Below, piece by piece: positions 19,205-27,738 of a stretch of DNA of 64,000 bases. The number at the start of each line of letters is the position of its first letter. Position 1 is the stretch's first letter. The DNA is from Lysobacterales bacterium. GTDB taxonomy: Bacteria; Pseudomonadota; Gammaproteobacteria; Xanthomonadales; Rhodanobacteraceae. Position numbers and translations under genes: made by a program. The notes beneath the pieces were generated by a model. That model was not told the DNA's origin and searched no databases. It was given only the letters and a program-made list of their open reading frames with translations. The stretch lies in the NCBI GenBank assembly GCA_021324945.1, contig JAJPID010000039.1:1-64000 (forward strand), in the 5' to 3' direction.

Positions 19205-19270
19205 CGGCGGCTCGCGCGCATCGCGCGCATCGCGGATAATGCGCGGCTGTCCTTGCCGTCGCATCCGCAC

Positions 19271-19714
19271 ATGAACGAGAGCCTCGCGCGAATTCCGCAA
19301 TTCATCGCGCATCATCCGCTGCTGATCGGCGCCTTCGTGGTGATCGTGCTGGCGCTGATCGCGCTGGAAGGCTCGCGCCATTTCCGCGGTTTCAAGGAAC
19401 TGACGCCGGCGGGCCTGACGCAACTGATCAACCGCGACAACGCGCTGGTGATCGATCTTTCCCCGCAGGCCGATTTCGAAAAGGCGCACGTGCCGGGTTC
19501 AAGGCACGTGGCGAAGGATCAATTCGATCCGGAGAACAAGGAACTGAAGAAGGCGCGCGAATTGCCGGTCGCCGTGATCTCACGCAACGGCGTCGAATCC
19601 GAGAAGGCCGCGCGCCGTTTGGTAAAAGCCGGCTTCACCCGCGTGTACGTGCTCTCCGGTGGCATCGAGGCGTGGCGGCGTGCGGACCTGCCGCTGGCGA
19701 AGGGTCGAGGCTGA
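19271..19714 (+). CDS. Membrane-anchored rhodanese-like protein lacking the catalytic Cys
   Basis: About 147 residues. One membrane segment (about 13-33) is followed by a rhodanese domain. The layout matches YibN of E. coli. Where active rhodaneses have Cys the loop here reads VISRNGVESEKAA, so the nucleophile appears to be replaced by Ser. It is therefore probably not a sulfurtransferase. ATG 19271 is chosen; an in-frame TTG at 19253 is less likely. Confidence 0.8.
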   Translation: MNESLARIPQFIAHHPLLIGAFVVIVLALIALEGSRHFRGFKELTPAGLTQLINRDNALVIDLSPQADFEKAHVPGSRHVAKDQFDPENKELKKARELPVAVISRNGVESEKAARRLVKAGFTRVYVLSGGIEAWRRADLPLAKGRG

Positions 19715-19747
19715 GATTGATGCGCCGCACTCGGCCCGAATCGCGCC

Positions 19748-20089
19748 TCATTTCTTCTTGCGTTTCGCTTCGCCTTCGACAAAGACGCGCGCTTTTTCCG
19801 ACAATTCGATCCAATTGCCGGGGTCTTCGGGACCGAGCGTGACCCAGCCGTTCATGACCCGGCCGCCGCTCTCGAAACGTTCAGCGCGTCTGGTCGCCAA
19901 CAACTCGGCGATCAGTGCCGGCGGCAGCTTCAGCAGCAGCCGGTGCGAGCGCGTCAGCGCGGCGTAGATCTTGCCGTGGACCCGCAACGCGTTCGAGCCG
20001 AACTTCGGCGAATCGCTGTACGTCCATTTCGCGCCCTGCCGCGCGGCGACGGCGGCGAACAATTTGATCGCGCGATCATTCGATCGCAT
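19748..20089 (-). CDS. TfoX/YjbR-like small protein
   Basis: 113 residues. The pattern KFGSNALRVHGKIYAALT followed by a LLLKLPPALIAELL helix matches the N-terminal TfoX / YjbR (MmcQ) fold family of small proteins, whose biochemical role is unsettled. The start directly abuts the stop of the upstream glycosyltransferase with no gap, so they are co-transcribed. The C-terminus ends in a basic GEAKRKKK tail. Confidence 0.6.
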   Translation of the reverse strand: MRSNDRAIKLFAAVAARQGAKWTYSDSPKFGSNALRVHGKIYAALTRSHRLLLKLPPALIAELLATRRAERFESGGRVMNGWVTLGPEDPGNWIELSEKARVFVEGEAKRKKK

Positions 20090-20806
20090 TCAAATCTCCT
20101 CGACGGCCGTGAGCTTGGCCCGCCGCATCAGCCAGGAAACGCCGCGCAGGTCGGCCAGCCCCACCCATAAACGATCGAGCATGCCGTACTTGGAAACACC
20201 GCGCGTTCGGTGGCGGTGGCCGACGGGCACGCTGACGCTCTCGAAACCGGCACGCTTCACCAGCGCCGGTAGATAACGATGCATGTGATCGAAATACGGC
20301 AGCAGCAGAAAGGCATTTCGCTCGAACAGTTTCAGGCCGCAGCCGGTGTCGGGCGTGTCGTCGCGCAGCATGCGCGAGCGGACGGCGTTAGCGATCTTCG
20401 ACGAGACGCGCTTGTTGAAGGTGTCGCGGCGCGTGGTGCGCCAGCCGGCGAAGAGCTTGATGGCCGGATTGCCGTTGGCGCGCGCGGCCAGCAGTTTCGG
20501 GATGTCAGCCGGATCGTTCTGGCCGTCGCCGTCGAGCGTCGCAATCCACTCGCCGCGCGCGGCGCGCACGCCGTTCCAGATCGCCGTGCTTTGACCGCTG
20601 CGCTTGAGATGCCGCACGATGCGCAATTCCGGAATCCTCACGCGCGCGGCTTTCAGCACCTCGACCGAATCGTCGTCGCTGGCATCGTCCACGTAGACGA
20701 TCTCGAACGCCACGCGCCCGCGCAGCGCGTTGACGATTTCGTCCAGCAACGGCGGGATGTTGTCGCGCTCGTTGTACACCGGCACGACCACGGAGAGATC
20801 GGGCAT
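20090..20806 (-). CDS. Family 2 glycosyltransferase, dolichyl-phosphate-mannose synthase type
   Basis: 238 residues, no membrane segments. The GT-A fold motifs are clear: VVPVYNERDNI, the nucleotide-binding YVDDASDDDS, and the DGDGQNDPADI metal site. This subgroup transfers a sugar to undecaprenyl or dolichyl phosphate, as ArnC and DPM1 do. The acceptor cannot be inferred and no lipid-A or O-antigen genes are adjacent. It is followed immediately by the TfoX/YjbR-like gene. Confidence 0.85.
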   Translation of the reverse strand: MPDLSVVVPVYNERDNIPPLLDEIVNALRGRVAFEIVYVDDASDDDSVEVLKAARVRIPELRIVRHLKRSGQSTAIWNGVRAARGEWIATLDGDGQNDPADIPKLLAARANGNPAIKLFAGWRTTRRDTFNKRVSSKIANAVRSRMLRDDTPDTGCGLKLFERNAFLLLPYFDHMHRYLPALVKRAGFESVSVPVGHRHRTRGVSKYGMLDRLWVGLADLRGVSWLMRRAKLTAVEEI

Positions 20807-20872
20807 CGCATCAGGCCATCGCGAAAAGATGTGGCGATTATCGCCGATGCACCCGCGCCGTGCAGATTCGAA

Positions 20873-21598
20873 TTACAGCTCGCCCAGCGCCTGTTGTGGC
20901 GCCGCGCGCAACGCGTCGTCCATGCTGCGTTGAACTTGCGCGAAAGCGTGCGCGTCCGCGCCGAGCAGCAGCAACGTGCCGCGGGCGATCGGCACTTCGC
21001 GGCCCTGCCAGCCGGCATGCTTGAAATCGCGCACGCGTGCGGTCTTGCGGTCGAGGAAATACAGTGCAGTGACCGGCTCGTCGCCGATGCGGAACACCAG
21101 ATGCACGGTGCGATAAGGGCCGATGTCGCAATCGCGCACGAACACCGCATCCGCCGGCATGGCGCGCAGGGTCAGCCCGCGCGCGGCGAAATTCTCGCGC
21201 AGATCGGCCGCACTCACCGGCCGCGTCATCGCCAGCGCAAACGCTTCATGATGCAGATGCGCGACGCCCAGCGCCGGCAGCGGATCGGCAGAGGCCTGGC
21301 GCTGCCAGCCGAATGTGCCGACGCCGACCGCGATCGCCAGCGACGCGGCGGCGGCCAAGCCGAACCATGCGCGCCGGCGGCGCACGCGCGTGCGCGTGGC
21401 CTGCGCCAGCACGATGCGCTCGGCCAGGTTCGATGGCGTTTCGATCGACAACGCGCTTTCGATGCGTTTCTCCAGCCGCTGCGCGCGCCACCACGCCTCG
21501 GTGCAGCCCGCGTGACAACTGTCGCGATGCGCGATGAAATCTGCTTCGCGCCCGCGTGGCTCGGCCGCCAGCCGGCGACGGAATTCAAGGCAGTCCAT
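20873..21598 (-). CDS. DUF3379-type putative anti-sigma factor
   Basis: 241 residues. An N-terminal zinc-finger-like pattern (His24, Cys28, Cys32 after Cys3) resembles the ZAS anti-sigma fold; one membrane segment lies at about 78-98; the C-terminal part is periplasmic. It overlaps the ECF sigma gene by 14 bases, the usual sigma/anti-sigma arrangement. DUF3379 proteins are known partners of ECF sigma factors. The signal sensed is unknown. Confidence 0.8.
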   Translation of the reverse strand: MDCLEFRRRLAAEPRGREADFIAHRDSCHAGCTEAWWRAQRLEKRIESALSIETPSNLAERIVLAQATRTRVRRRRAWFGLAAAASLAIAVGVGTFGWQRQASADPLPALGVAHLHHEAFALAMTRPVSAADLRENFAARGLTLRAMPADAVFVRDCDIGPYRTVHLVFRIGDEPVTALYFLDRKTARVRDFKHAGWQGREVPIARGTLLLLGADAHAFAQVQRSMDDALRAAPQQALGEL

Positions 21599-22121
21599 GG
21601 GACGCCTCCTTCTGATTCATGCCTTCATCGCCCTCGAGCAGCGCTCGCAGTTTCTGCCGCGCGCGGAATAATTGCGTCATCACCGCGCCCGGTTTGCAGT
21701 GCAATTCGGCCGCGATCTCCTCGCAGGAAAAACCGCCCAGTACCTGCATCAACAACGGCTCGCGGTATTTCGGTTCCAATTGCAGGATCGCCGCGCGCAC
21801 CTGCGCGTCGCTGCCCGCTCGCTCGGGATCGATGCCGCTCGCATCGTCCGCGATGCCCTCGTCCAGTTCGCCCAGATCCAAACGCTTGCGCTCGAAAGCA
21901 CGCGCGTGTTCGCGGCGCAGGATCGTCAGCAGCCACGGCTTGGCGGCGGCGCCGTCGCGCAGCGAGTCCAGCGCGCGCCAGGCGCGCAAGAACGTTTCCT
22001 GCACGAGATCCTGCGCGCGCGCATCCTCACCGCATAACCAATAGGCAAAACGATAGAGATCGCTCGCGTGCGCGCGGACCAGCATGTCGAACTGGTGTTG
22101 TCTGGCACTCACGTTGAGCAT
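21585..22121 (-). CDS. ECF-type RNA polymerase sigma factor
   Basis: 178 residues. Region 2 (about 12-75; DLYRFAYWLCGEDARAQDLV, QETFLRAW) and region 4 (about 115-165; YREPLLMQVLGGFSCEEIA, then a helix GAVMTQLFRARQKL) are both present. It is likely controlled by the membrane protein encoded by the overlapping next gene. The promoters it uses are not evident in this window. Confidence 0.92.
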   Translation of the reverse strand: MLNVSARQHQFDMLVRAHASDLYRFAYWLCGEDARAQDLVQETFLRAWRALDSLRDGAAAKPWLLTILRREHARAFERKRLDLGELDEGIADDASGIDPERAGSDAQVRAAILQLEPKYREPLLMQVLGGFSCEEIAAELHCKPGAVMTQLFRARQKLRALLEGDEGMNQKEASHGLP

Positions 22122-22203
22122 GACCGGCGTGCGGATGAAAGGATTTCAACGAGGCAGGCGCTGTGCGCGATCTGTACGGGAGTGCACCCTGCGCGCGACG
22201 GCT

Positions 22204-23070
22204 TCAGCGCAACTTTTCCAGAATCCCTTCCAGTTCGTCTGCACTGTGATACTGGATCGTGAGTTTGCCGCGGCCGCCGCGGCCGTGCGCGATCTGTACG
22301 CGCGCGCCGAGTTTTTCGGAGAGTTCGCGCTCCAGTGCAGCGACATCCGGGTCAGCATTGGGCGGCGCACGGCGCTTCGACGAAGGCGCGAGTTGCGCCA
22401 GCCGCACGCGTTCCTCCAGTTCGCGCACCGACCATTGTTCCGCCGCGCACTTCTCCGCCAGCGCCACGGCGCGCGGCGTGTCGCCCAACGCCAGCAGTCC
22501 GCGCGCGTGACCCATTTCCAGTTGCCGGTTGTCCAGCAGGCGGCGGATGGGTTCGGGCAGTTCCAGCAAGCGCAGAAGATTCGCGACCGCAGCGCGGGAG
22601 CGACCCACAGCATCGGCCGCCTGCTGCTGAGTGAGGTGGAATTCCTCGATCAGGCGATGCAGTGCCTGCGCTTCTTCCAGCGCCGACAATTCCTCGCGTT
22701 GGATGTTTTCGATCAGTGCCATCGCCAGCACGGCCTGCGGCGCGACTTCGCGCACCACGGCGGGAATTTCGGAGAGCCCGGCTCGTTGCGCCGCGCGCCA
22801 GCGGCGTTCACCGGCAATCAGCTCATAGCGATTGCCGCCAACGCCATGCACCACGACCGGCTGGATCAGGCCCTGCGATTTGATGGATGCAGCCAGCTCC
22901 GCGAGCTTCGCTTCGTCGATCTTACGGCGCGGTTGATACCGGCCCGGAGAGATCTGCGCGAGCGGAATATTGCGCAGCTCTTCCGCGCCACTGGATGTCT
23001 CTTCGACATCGCCGCCGCCCAGCAGCACGTCCAGATCGCGCGAACCCAGGCCCCTCCTCTTCGCCGACAT
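22204..23070 (-). CDS. parB: Chromosome partitioning protein ParB
   Basis: 288 residues. The ParB/Spo0J N-terminal CTPase domain carries GERRWRAA, and a central helix-turn-helix follows (EFHLTQQQAADAVGRSRAAV). It loads at parS sites and works with ParA to segregate origins. It starts 10 bases after the parA stop. No complete parS palindrome was seen in the window by eye. Confidence 0.95.
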   Translation of the reverse strand: MSAKRRGLGSRDLDVLLGGGDVEETSSGAEELRNIPLAQISPGRYQPRRKIDEAKLAELAASIKSQGLIQPVVVHGVGGNRYELIAGERRWRAAQRAGLSEIPAVVREVAPQAVLAMALIENIQREELSALEEAQALHRLIEEFHLTQQQAADAVGRSRAAVANLLRLLELPEPIRRLLDNRQLEMGHARGLLALGDTPRAVALAEKCAAEQWSVRELEERVRLAQLAPSSKRRAPPNADPDVAALERELSEKLGARVQIAHGRGGRGKLTIQYHSADELEGILEKLR

Positions 23071-23080
23071 GCGCGTCTCC

Positions 23081-23869
23081 TCAACCGTTCGCCGCGGCGG
23101 GCGCGGCTTCGCGTTCGCGGCGGATCATTTCGCCGGCCAAGCCGAGATACGCGATCGCGCCGCGCGATTCGCGGTCGTAGAGATTGATCGGTTTGCCGTG
23201 GCTGGGCGCCTCAGCCAGGCGCACGTTGCGCGGGATGATCGAGCGCAGCACCTTGTCGCCGAAATGTTTGGTGAGCTGCGCGGAGACATCATTGCCGAGA
23301 TTGTTGCGCACGTCGAACATCGTGCGCAGCAGGCCTTCGACTTCGAGTTGCGGGTTCAGCCGCGCGCGCACGGCCTTCACCGTGTCCAGCAACGAGGTCA
23401 GACCTTCCAGCGCGAAATATTCGCACTGCACCGGGATCAGCACGCTGTGCGCGGCAGCCAGCGCGTTCAATGTCAGCAGGTGCAGCGACGGAGGGCAATC
23501 GATCAGGATGGTGTGATAGCGGTCGCCCAGTTTCGCCAGTTGTTCCTTCAGACGCGATTCGCGCGCGATCGCGTCCATCAGTTTCAATTCGGCAGCGGTG
23601 AGATCGCGGCCGCCTGGCAATAGATCGTAGCCCGCTTCTGTCGGCAGAATTGCAGACTCGATGCTCGCCTCTTCCAGCAGCACTTCGCAGCCGGTGGGGT
23701 GCACGTTGCGCTTGTCGATCCCCGAGGCCATCGTCGCATTGCCCTGCGGATCGAGATCGACCAGCAGGATCCTGCGTTTGGTTTCCGCCAGCGCGGCGGC
23801 CAGATTTACGGCGGTGGTGGTCTTGCCCACCCCGCCCTTCTGGTTGGCGATGGCGATGATGCGCGTCAT
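23081..23869 (-). CDS. parA: Chromosome partitioning ATPase ParA/Soj
   Basis: 262 residues. The deviant Walker A motif KGGVGKTT (residues 11-18) and LVDLDPQGNAT identify the ParA/MinD family. Length and parB downstream fit the chromosomal Soj type. The order rsmG-parA-parB is the usual origin-proximal order in many bacteria; mnmG is not in the window. Confidence 0.95.
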   Translation of the reverse strand: MTRIIAIANQKGGVGKTTTAVNLAAALAETKRRILLVDLDPQGNATMASGIDKRNVHPTGCEVLLEEASIESAILPTEAGYDLLPGGRDLTAAELKLMDAIARESRLKEQLAKLGDRYHTILIDCPPSLHLLTLNALAAAHSVLIPVQCEYFALEGLTSLLDTVKAVRARLNPQLEVEGLLRTMFDVRNNLGNDVSAQLTKHFGDKVLRSIIPRNVRLAEAPSHGKPINLYDRESRGAIAYLGLAGEMIRREREAAPAAANG

Positions 23870-23926
23870 GAAGCGGTGAATCCCCGAATGCCGAACGCAA
23901 AGGTTAGCATCCCGCCGCCCGCGGGA

Positions 23927-24559
23927 TCAGGCCGCGGGTCGGATTTCGATGACGTGCCGCTCTGCGTCCAGGCCCGGCACGCGCAGCGCATGCACGCCGG
24001 TCACCTGAAAACCACGCGGAACCTGAGCCAGTTCGACCTGATCGATGCGGCCTTTCAATGCCAGCCAGGTTCCATCGGACGCGAGCGCATGACCGCCCCA
24101 TTTCAGCATTTCGTTGAGGGAAGCAAAAGCACGGGCGGTGATACAGTCGAAAGTCCCTTGCAGTTCTTCCACCCGCATCGCCGCCACGCGCGCGTTCGGC
24201 AGCGGCAGCGCGCGCACGGCTTCTCGCAGGAAGCGCGCCTTCTTGCCGTTGCTGTCCACCAGCGTCACTTCGATTTCGGGCCGCGCGATCGCCAACGGAA
24301 TGCCGGGCAAACCCGCGCCGCTGCCCAGATCAGCGAGCGTCTTTCCCTGCACGAACGGCAAGACGGCCAGTGAATCCAGCAAATGCCGCGTGACCATCTG
24401 CGCCGGCTCGCGCACGGCAGTGAGGTTGTAAGTGGCGTTCCAGCGGGTCAGCAGAACCAGGTAATCCAGCAGGCGCTCGACCGCATTGGAAGGCAATTGC
24501 AACCGCAACGTTGCAAGTCCGGTTTCTAATTGCGACTGCAATTCCTGGCGCGCTTGCAT
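23927..24559 (-). CDS. rsmG: 16S rRNA (guanine-527-N7) methyltransferase RsmG/GidB
   Basis: 210 residues. The SAM-binding motif GSGAGLPGIPLA is present. The enzyme methylates G527 of 16S rRNA; loss gives low-level streptomycin resistance in other bacteria. It lies 57 bases upstream of parA on the same strand. A perfect terminator hairpin just upstream separates it from the SPFH gene. Confidence 0.93.
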   Translation of the reverse strand: MQARQELQSQLETGLATLRLQLPSNAVERLLDYLVLLTRWNATYNLTAVREPAQMVTRHLLDSLAVLPFVQGKTLADLGSGAGLPGIPLAIARPEIEVTLVDSNGKKARFLREAVRALPLPNARVAAMRVEELQGTFDCITARAFASLNEMLKWGGHALASDGTWLALKGRIDQVELAQVPRGFQVTGVHALRVPGLDAERHVIEIRPAA

Positions 24560-24606
24560 GGCCTTACTCGCTTGCAGTGCGCAGTTTCCGTGTCAGTACA
24601 CCAAAA

Positions 24607-24639
24607 GCAAAGGCCCGCAGTTCCATTGCGGGCCTTTGC
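24607..24639 (-). terminator. Perfect 13-base-pair terminator hairpin after the SPFH gene
   Basis: GCAAAGGCCCGCA (24607-24619) and TGCGGGCCTTTGC (24627-24639) pair perfectly around a 7-base loop. Read on the minus strand the hairpin is followed by TTTTGG, giving a Rho-independent terminator. It lies between the SPFH stop and the rsmG start, so it should end the SPFH transcript before the rsmG-parAB genes. Confidence 0.85.
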
Positions 24640-24675
24640 GGTCTCCCTATGCGGATTTCTGCGGCAAGCGACAAA

Positions 24676-25158
24676 TCAGGCGGCGAGGTCGAGCTCCACG
24701 CGAGTCACCAGCACGCCGCGGTCGCGCAGCGAACCGTTCAGCGCCTGCTTCAGGCGCAGATTGCGGGCGCGCACGTCGTCGTTCTTCCCAGCCGCCATTT
24801 CAGGCAGCGCACCGAGCACGCGCGTGCGGATCATGTCGTCCGCGCGGTCAATCACCGCGTCGGCGCGTTCGGGATCCAGCACCTGCCACCACACTCGTCC
24901 ACGCAGGGTTTCCGGCTGCGGATGACCCTCCACCTGCACGCGTTCCTCGATCGCCAACGTGTAACCGCTGATACTGATCTTGTGCGCGATGCGCTCCACC
25001 AGCGGCACCACCACATGCATACCGGGGGTGAGCGTGCCGGCGGGCTTGCCAAGACGGCGCAAGGTATAAACCTGACCTTCGGGGATACGCTTGACACAGA
25101 CGACCGCCAGCAGGCCGATCACGACCAGCAGCGGAAGGATGGTGAGTGCGGAATACAT
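24676..25158 (-). CDS. Short membrane-anchored SPFH/band-7-like protein
   Basis: About 160 residues. One N-terminal membrane segment (about residues 2-22) precedes a compact SPFH domain (RIPEGQVYTLRRLGK, then PGMHVVVPLVERI). Typical SPFH proteins are 250-500 residues with a long coiled coil; here the domain ends soon after, with a short helical tail (VRARNLRLKQALNGSL). ATG 25158 is preferred over an in-frame TTG 12 bases upstream. It may organise membrane microdomains, but its partner is unknown. Confidence 0.7.
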   Translation of the reverse strand: MYSALTILPLLVVIGLLAVVCVKRIPEGQVYTLRRLGKPAGTLTPGMHVVVPLVERIAHKISISGYTLAIEERVQVEGHPQPETLRGRVWWQVLDPERADAVIDRADDMIRTRVLGALPEMAAGKNDDVRARNLRLKQALNGSLRDRGVLVTRVELDLAA

Positions 25159-25385
25159 CTTTTCTTGCAACCTGTTGGAAGGTTTTTTATAGAGAGTGTG
25201 TGAAGTGTTTTGCAGCGCTCGGATTGGGCTAGGACTTAATCTTAATTTAACGGGTCATAACCTGACCTGAATCCGGCCGCTTGTCAAGAGGCGGTGAGGA
25301 CCTGCAAGGCAGTGCAGGATTTGTGCCGCCATGGGTTTGGAAAGCGTGCGACCGTCAGCAGTTCCGAACGGCTGATGACCGATGA

Positions 25386-26432
<1,047 letters not shown>

Positions 26433-26613
26433 ATTGCGATACGCAGACCCCGCCGGGATGTGCGCAGAATCTTACTGACTTCTTTTTTATTAGTTTTCAG
26501 CAGAAGGCGCTTCGATCGGCCGAAACAACATAGATGCGTCATTTGTTTTTCAATTCACCCACTCGCATGTCCGCAAATGGATGCGCTCATGCAGGGTTGG
26601 AGCCTTCAGAAAT

Positions 26614-27738
26614 TCACGACACCCATTTTCTATGGGCGTGGATCGACATCAGCACGCCGAATCCGGCCAGCAGCGTCACCGCCGAGGTGCCACCGTAGGA
26701 AATCATCGGCAGCGGCACGCCGACCACCGGCAGAAGACCCGTGATCATGCCGCCGTTGACCATCACGTACACGAAGAAGCTCATGCCAATTGCGCCGGCC
26801 AGCAGGCGCGAATAGGTGTCGCGCGCGTTGGCGGCGATCCACAGACAGCGGCCGACGATGAACACGTAAAGCGCCAGCAACAGCAGTACGCCGATCAGGC
26901 CGAATTCCTCCGAGAACACGGCGAAGATGAAATCGGTGGTGTGTTCGGGAAGGAACTCCAGCCGCGATTGCGTGCCGTGATGCCAACCCTTGCCGAACAC
27001 GCCACCCGAACCCACCGCGATCATCGACTGGATGATGTGCCAGCCGTTGCCGAGCGGATCGTTTTCCGGATGCAGGAACGTCAGCACGCGCTGACGCTGA
27101 TAATCGTGCAGAAAGTGCCAGGCGACCGGTGCCGCGCCTGCCAAGGCGCCGAGCATCAAACCCACTCGCCACCACGCAATGCCGGATAAAAACAACACGA
27201 AGATGCCCGATGCCGCGACCAACAGCGCAGTGCCGAGGTCGGGTTCCTTGGCAATCAGCACGGACGGGATCGCGATCAGCACGCCGACGATGAAGATGTC
27301 CTTCCAGCCCGGCGGCAATTGGCGCGGGTGCAGATACCACGCGATCATCATCGGCATCGACAGCTTCAGAAACTCGGAAGGCTGGAAGCGCACCACATGC
27401 AGATCCAACCATCGACTGGCGCCGCGGCCTTCGCCAAGCGCCGCCACGACCACGAGCAGAAACGTGCTGATCGCGTAGAACCACGGCGTCCAAGTGCGCA
27501 GCAATGTCGGCGGAATACGCGACACGGCCAGCATCAGCAAGGCGCCCAACAAGAACCGCGCGGCTTGCCCGGCGATCACACCGGCATCCAGATCGCTGGC
27601 GCTGTAGAGCGTGATCAAGCCCACGCAGGCCAGGACCAGCAACGCTACGCCCAACGGCAGGTCGATGCGCGGTCGGTGCAGGAAGCGCGCGCCGAATCGC
27701 AGCACGCGCATGCGCACGGAAGCGATCGTTGCATTCAT
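26614..27738 (-). CDS. rodA: Rod-shape peptidoglycan polymerase RodA (MrdB)
   Basis: 374 residues with about ten membrane segments. This SEDS-family glycosyltransferase polymerises lipid II during elongation, paired with PBP2. Conserved blocks are QPSEFLKLSMPMMIAWYL, KEPDLGTALL, HTTDFIFAVFSEEFG and the final PMISYGGTS. The start overlaps the mrdA stop by 4 bases; the open frame extends far upstream inside mrdA, so the overlapping ATG is the real start. Last gene of the shape operon. Confidence 0.95.
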   Translation of the reverse strand: MNATIASVRMRVLRFGARFLHRPRIDLPLGVALLVLACVGLITLYSASDLDAGVIAGQAARFLLGALLMLAVSRIPPTLLRTWTPWFYAISTFLLVVVAALGEGRGASRWLDLHVVRFQPSEFLKLSMPMMIAWYLHPRQLPPGWKDIFIVGVLIAIPSVLIAKEPDLGTALLVAASGIFVLFLSGIAWWRVGLMLGALAGAAPVAWHFLHDYQRQRVLTFLHPENDPLGNGWHIIQSMIAVGSGGVFGKGWHHGTQSRLEFLPEHTTDFIFAVFSEEFGLIGVLLLLALYVFIVGRCLWIAANARDTYSRLLAGAIGMSFFVYVMVNGGMITGLLPVVGVPLPMISYGGTSAVTLLAGFGVLMSIHAHRKWVS

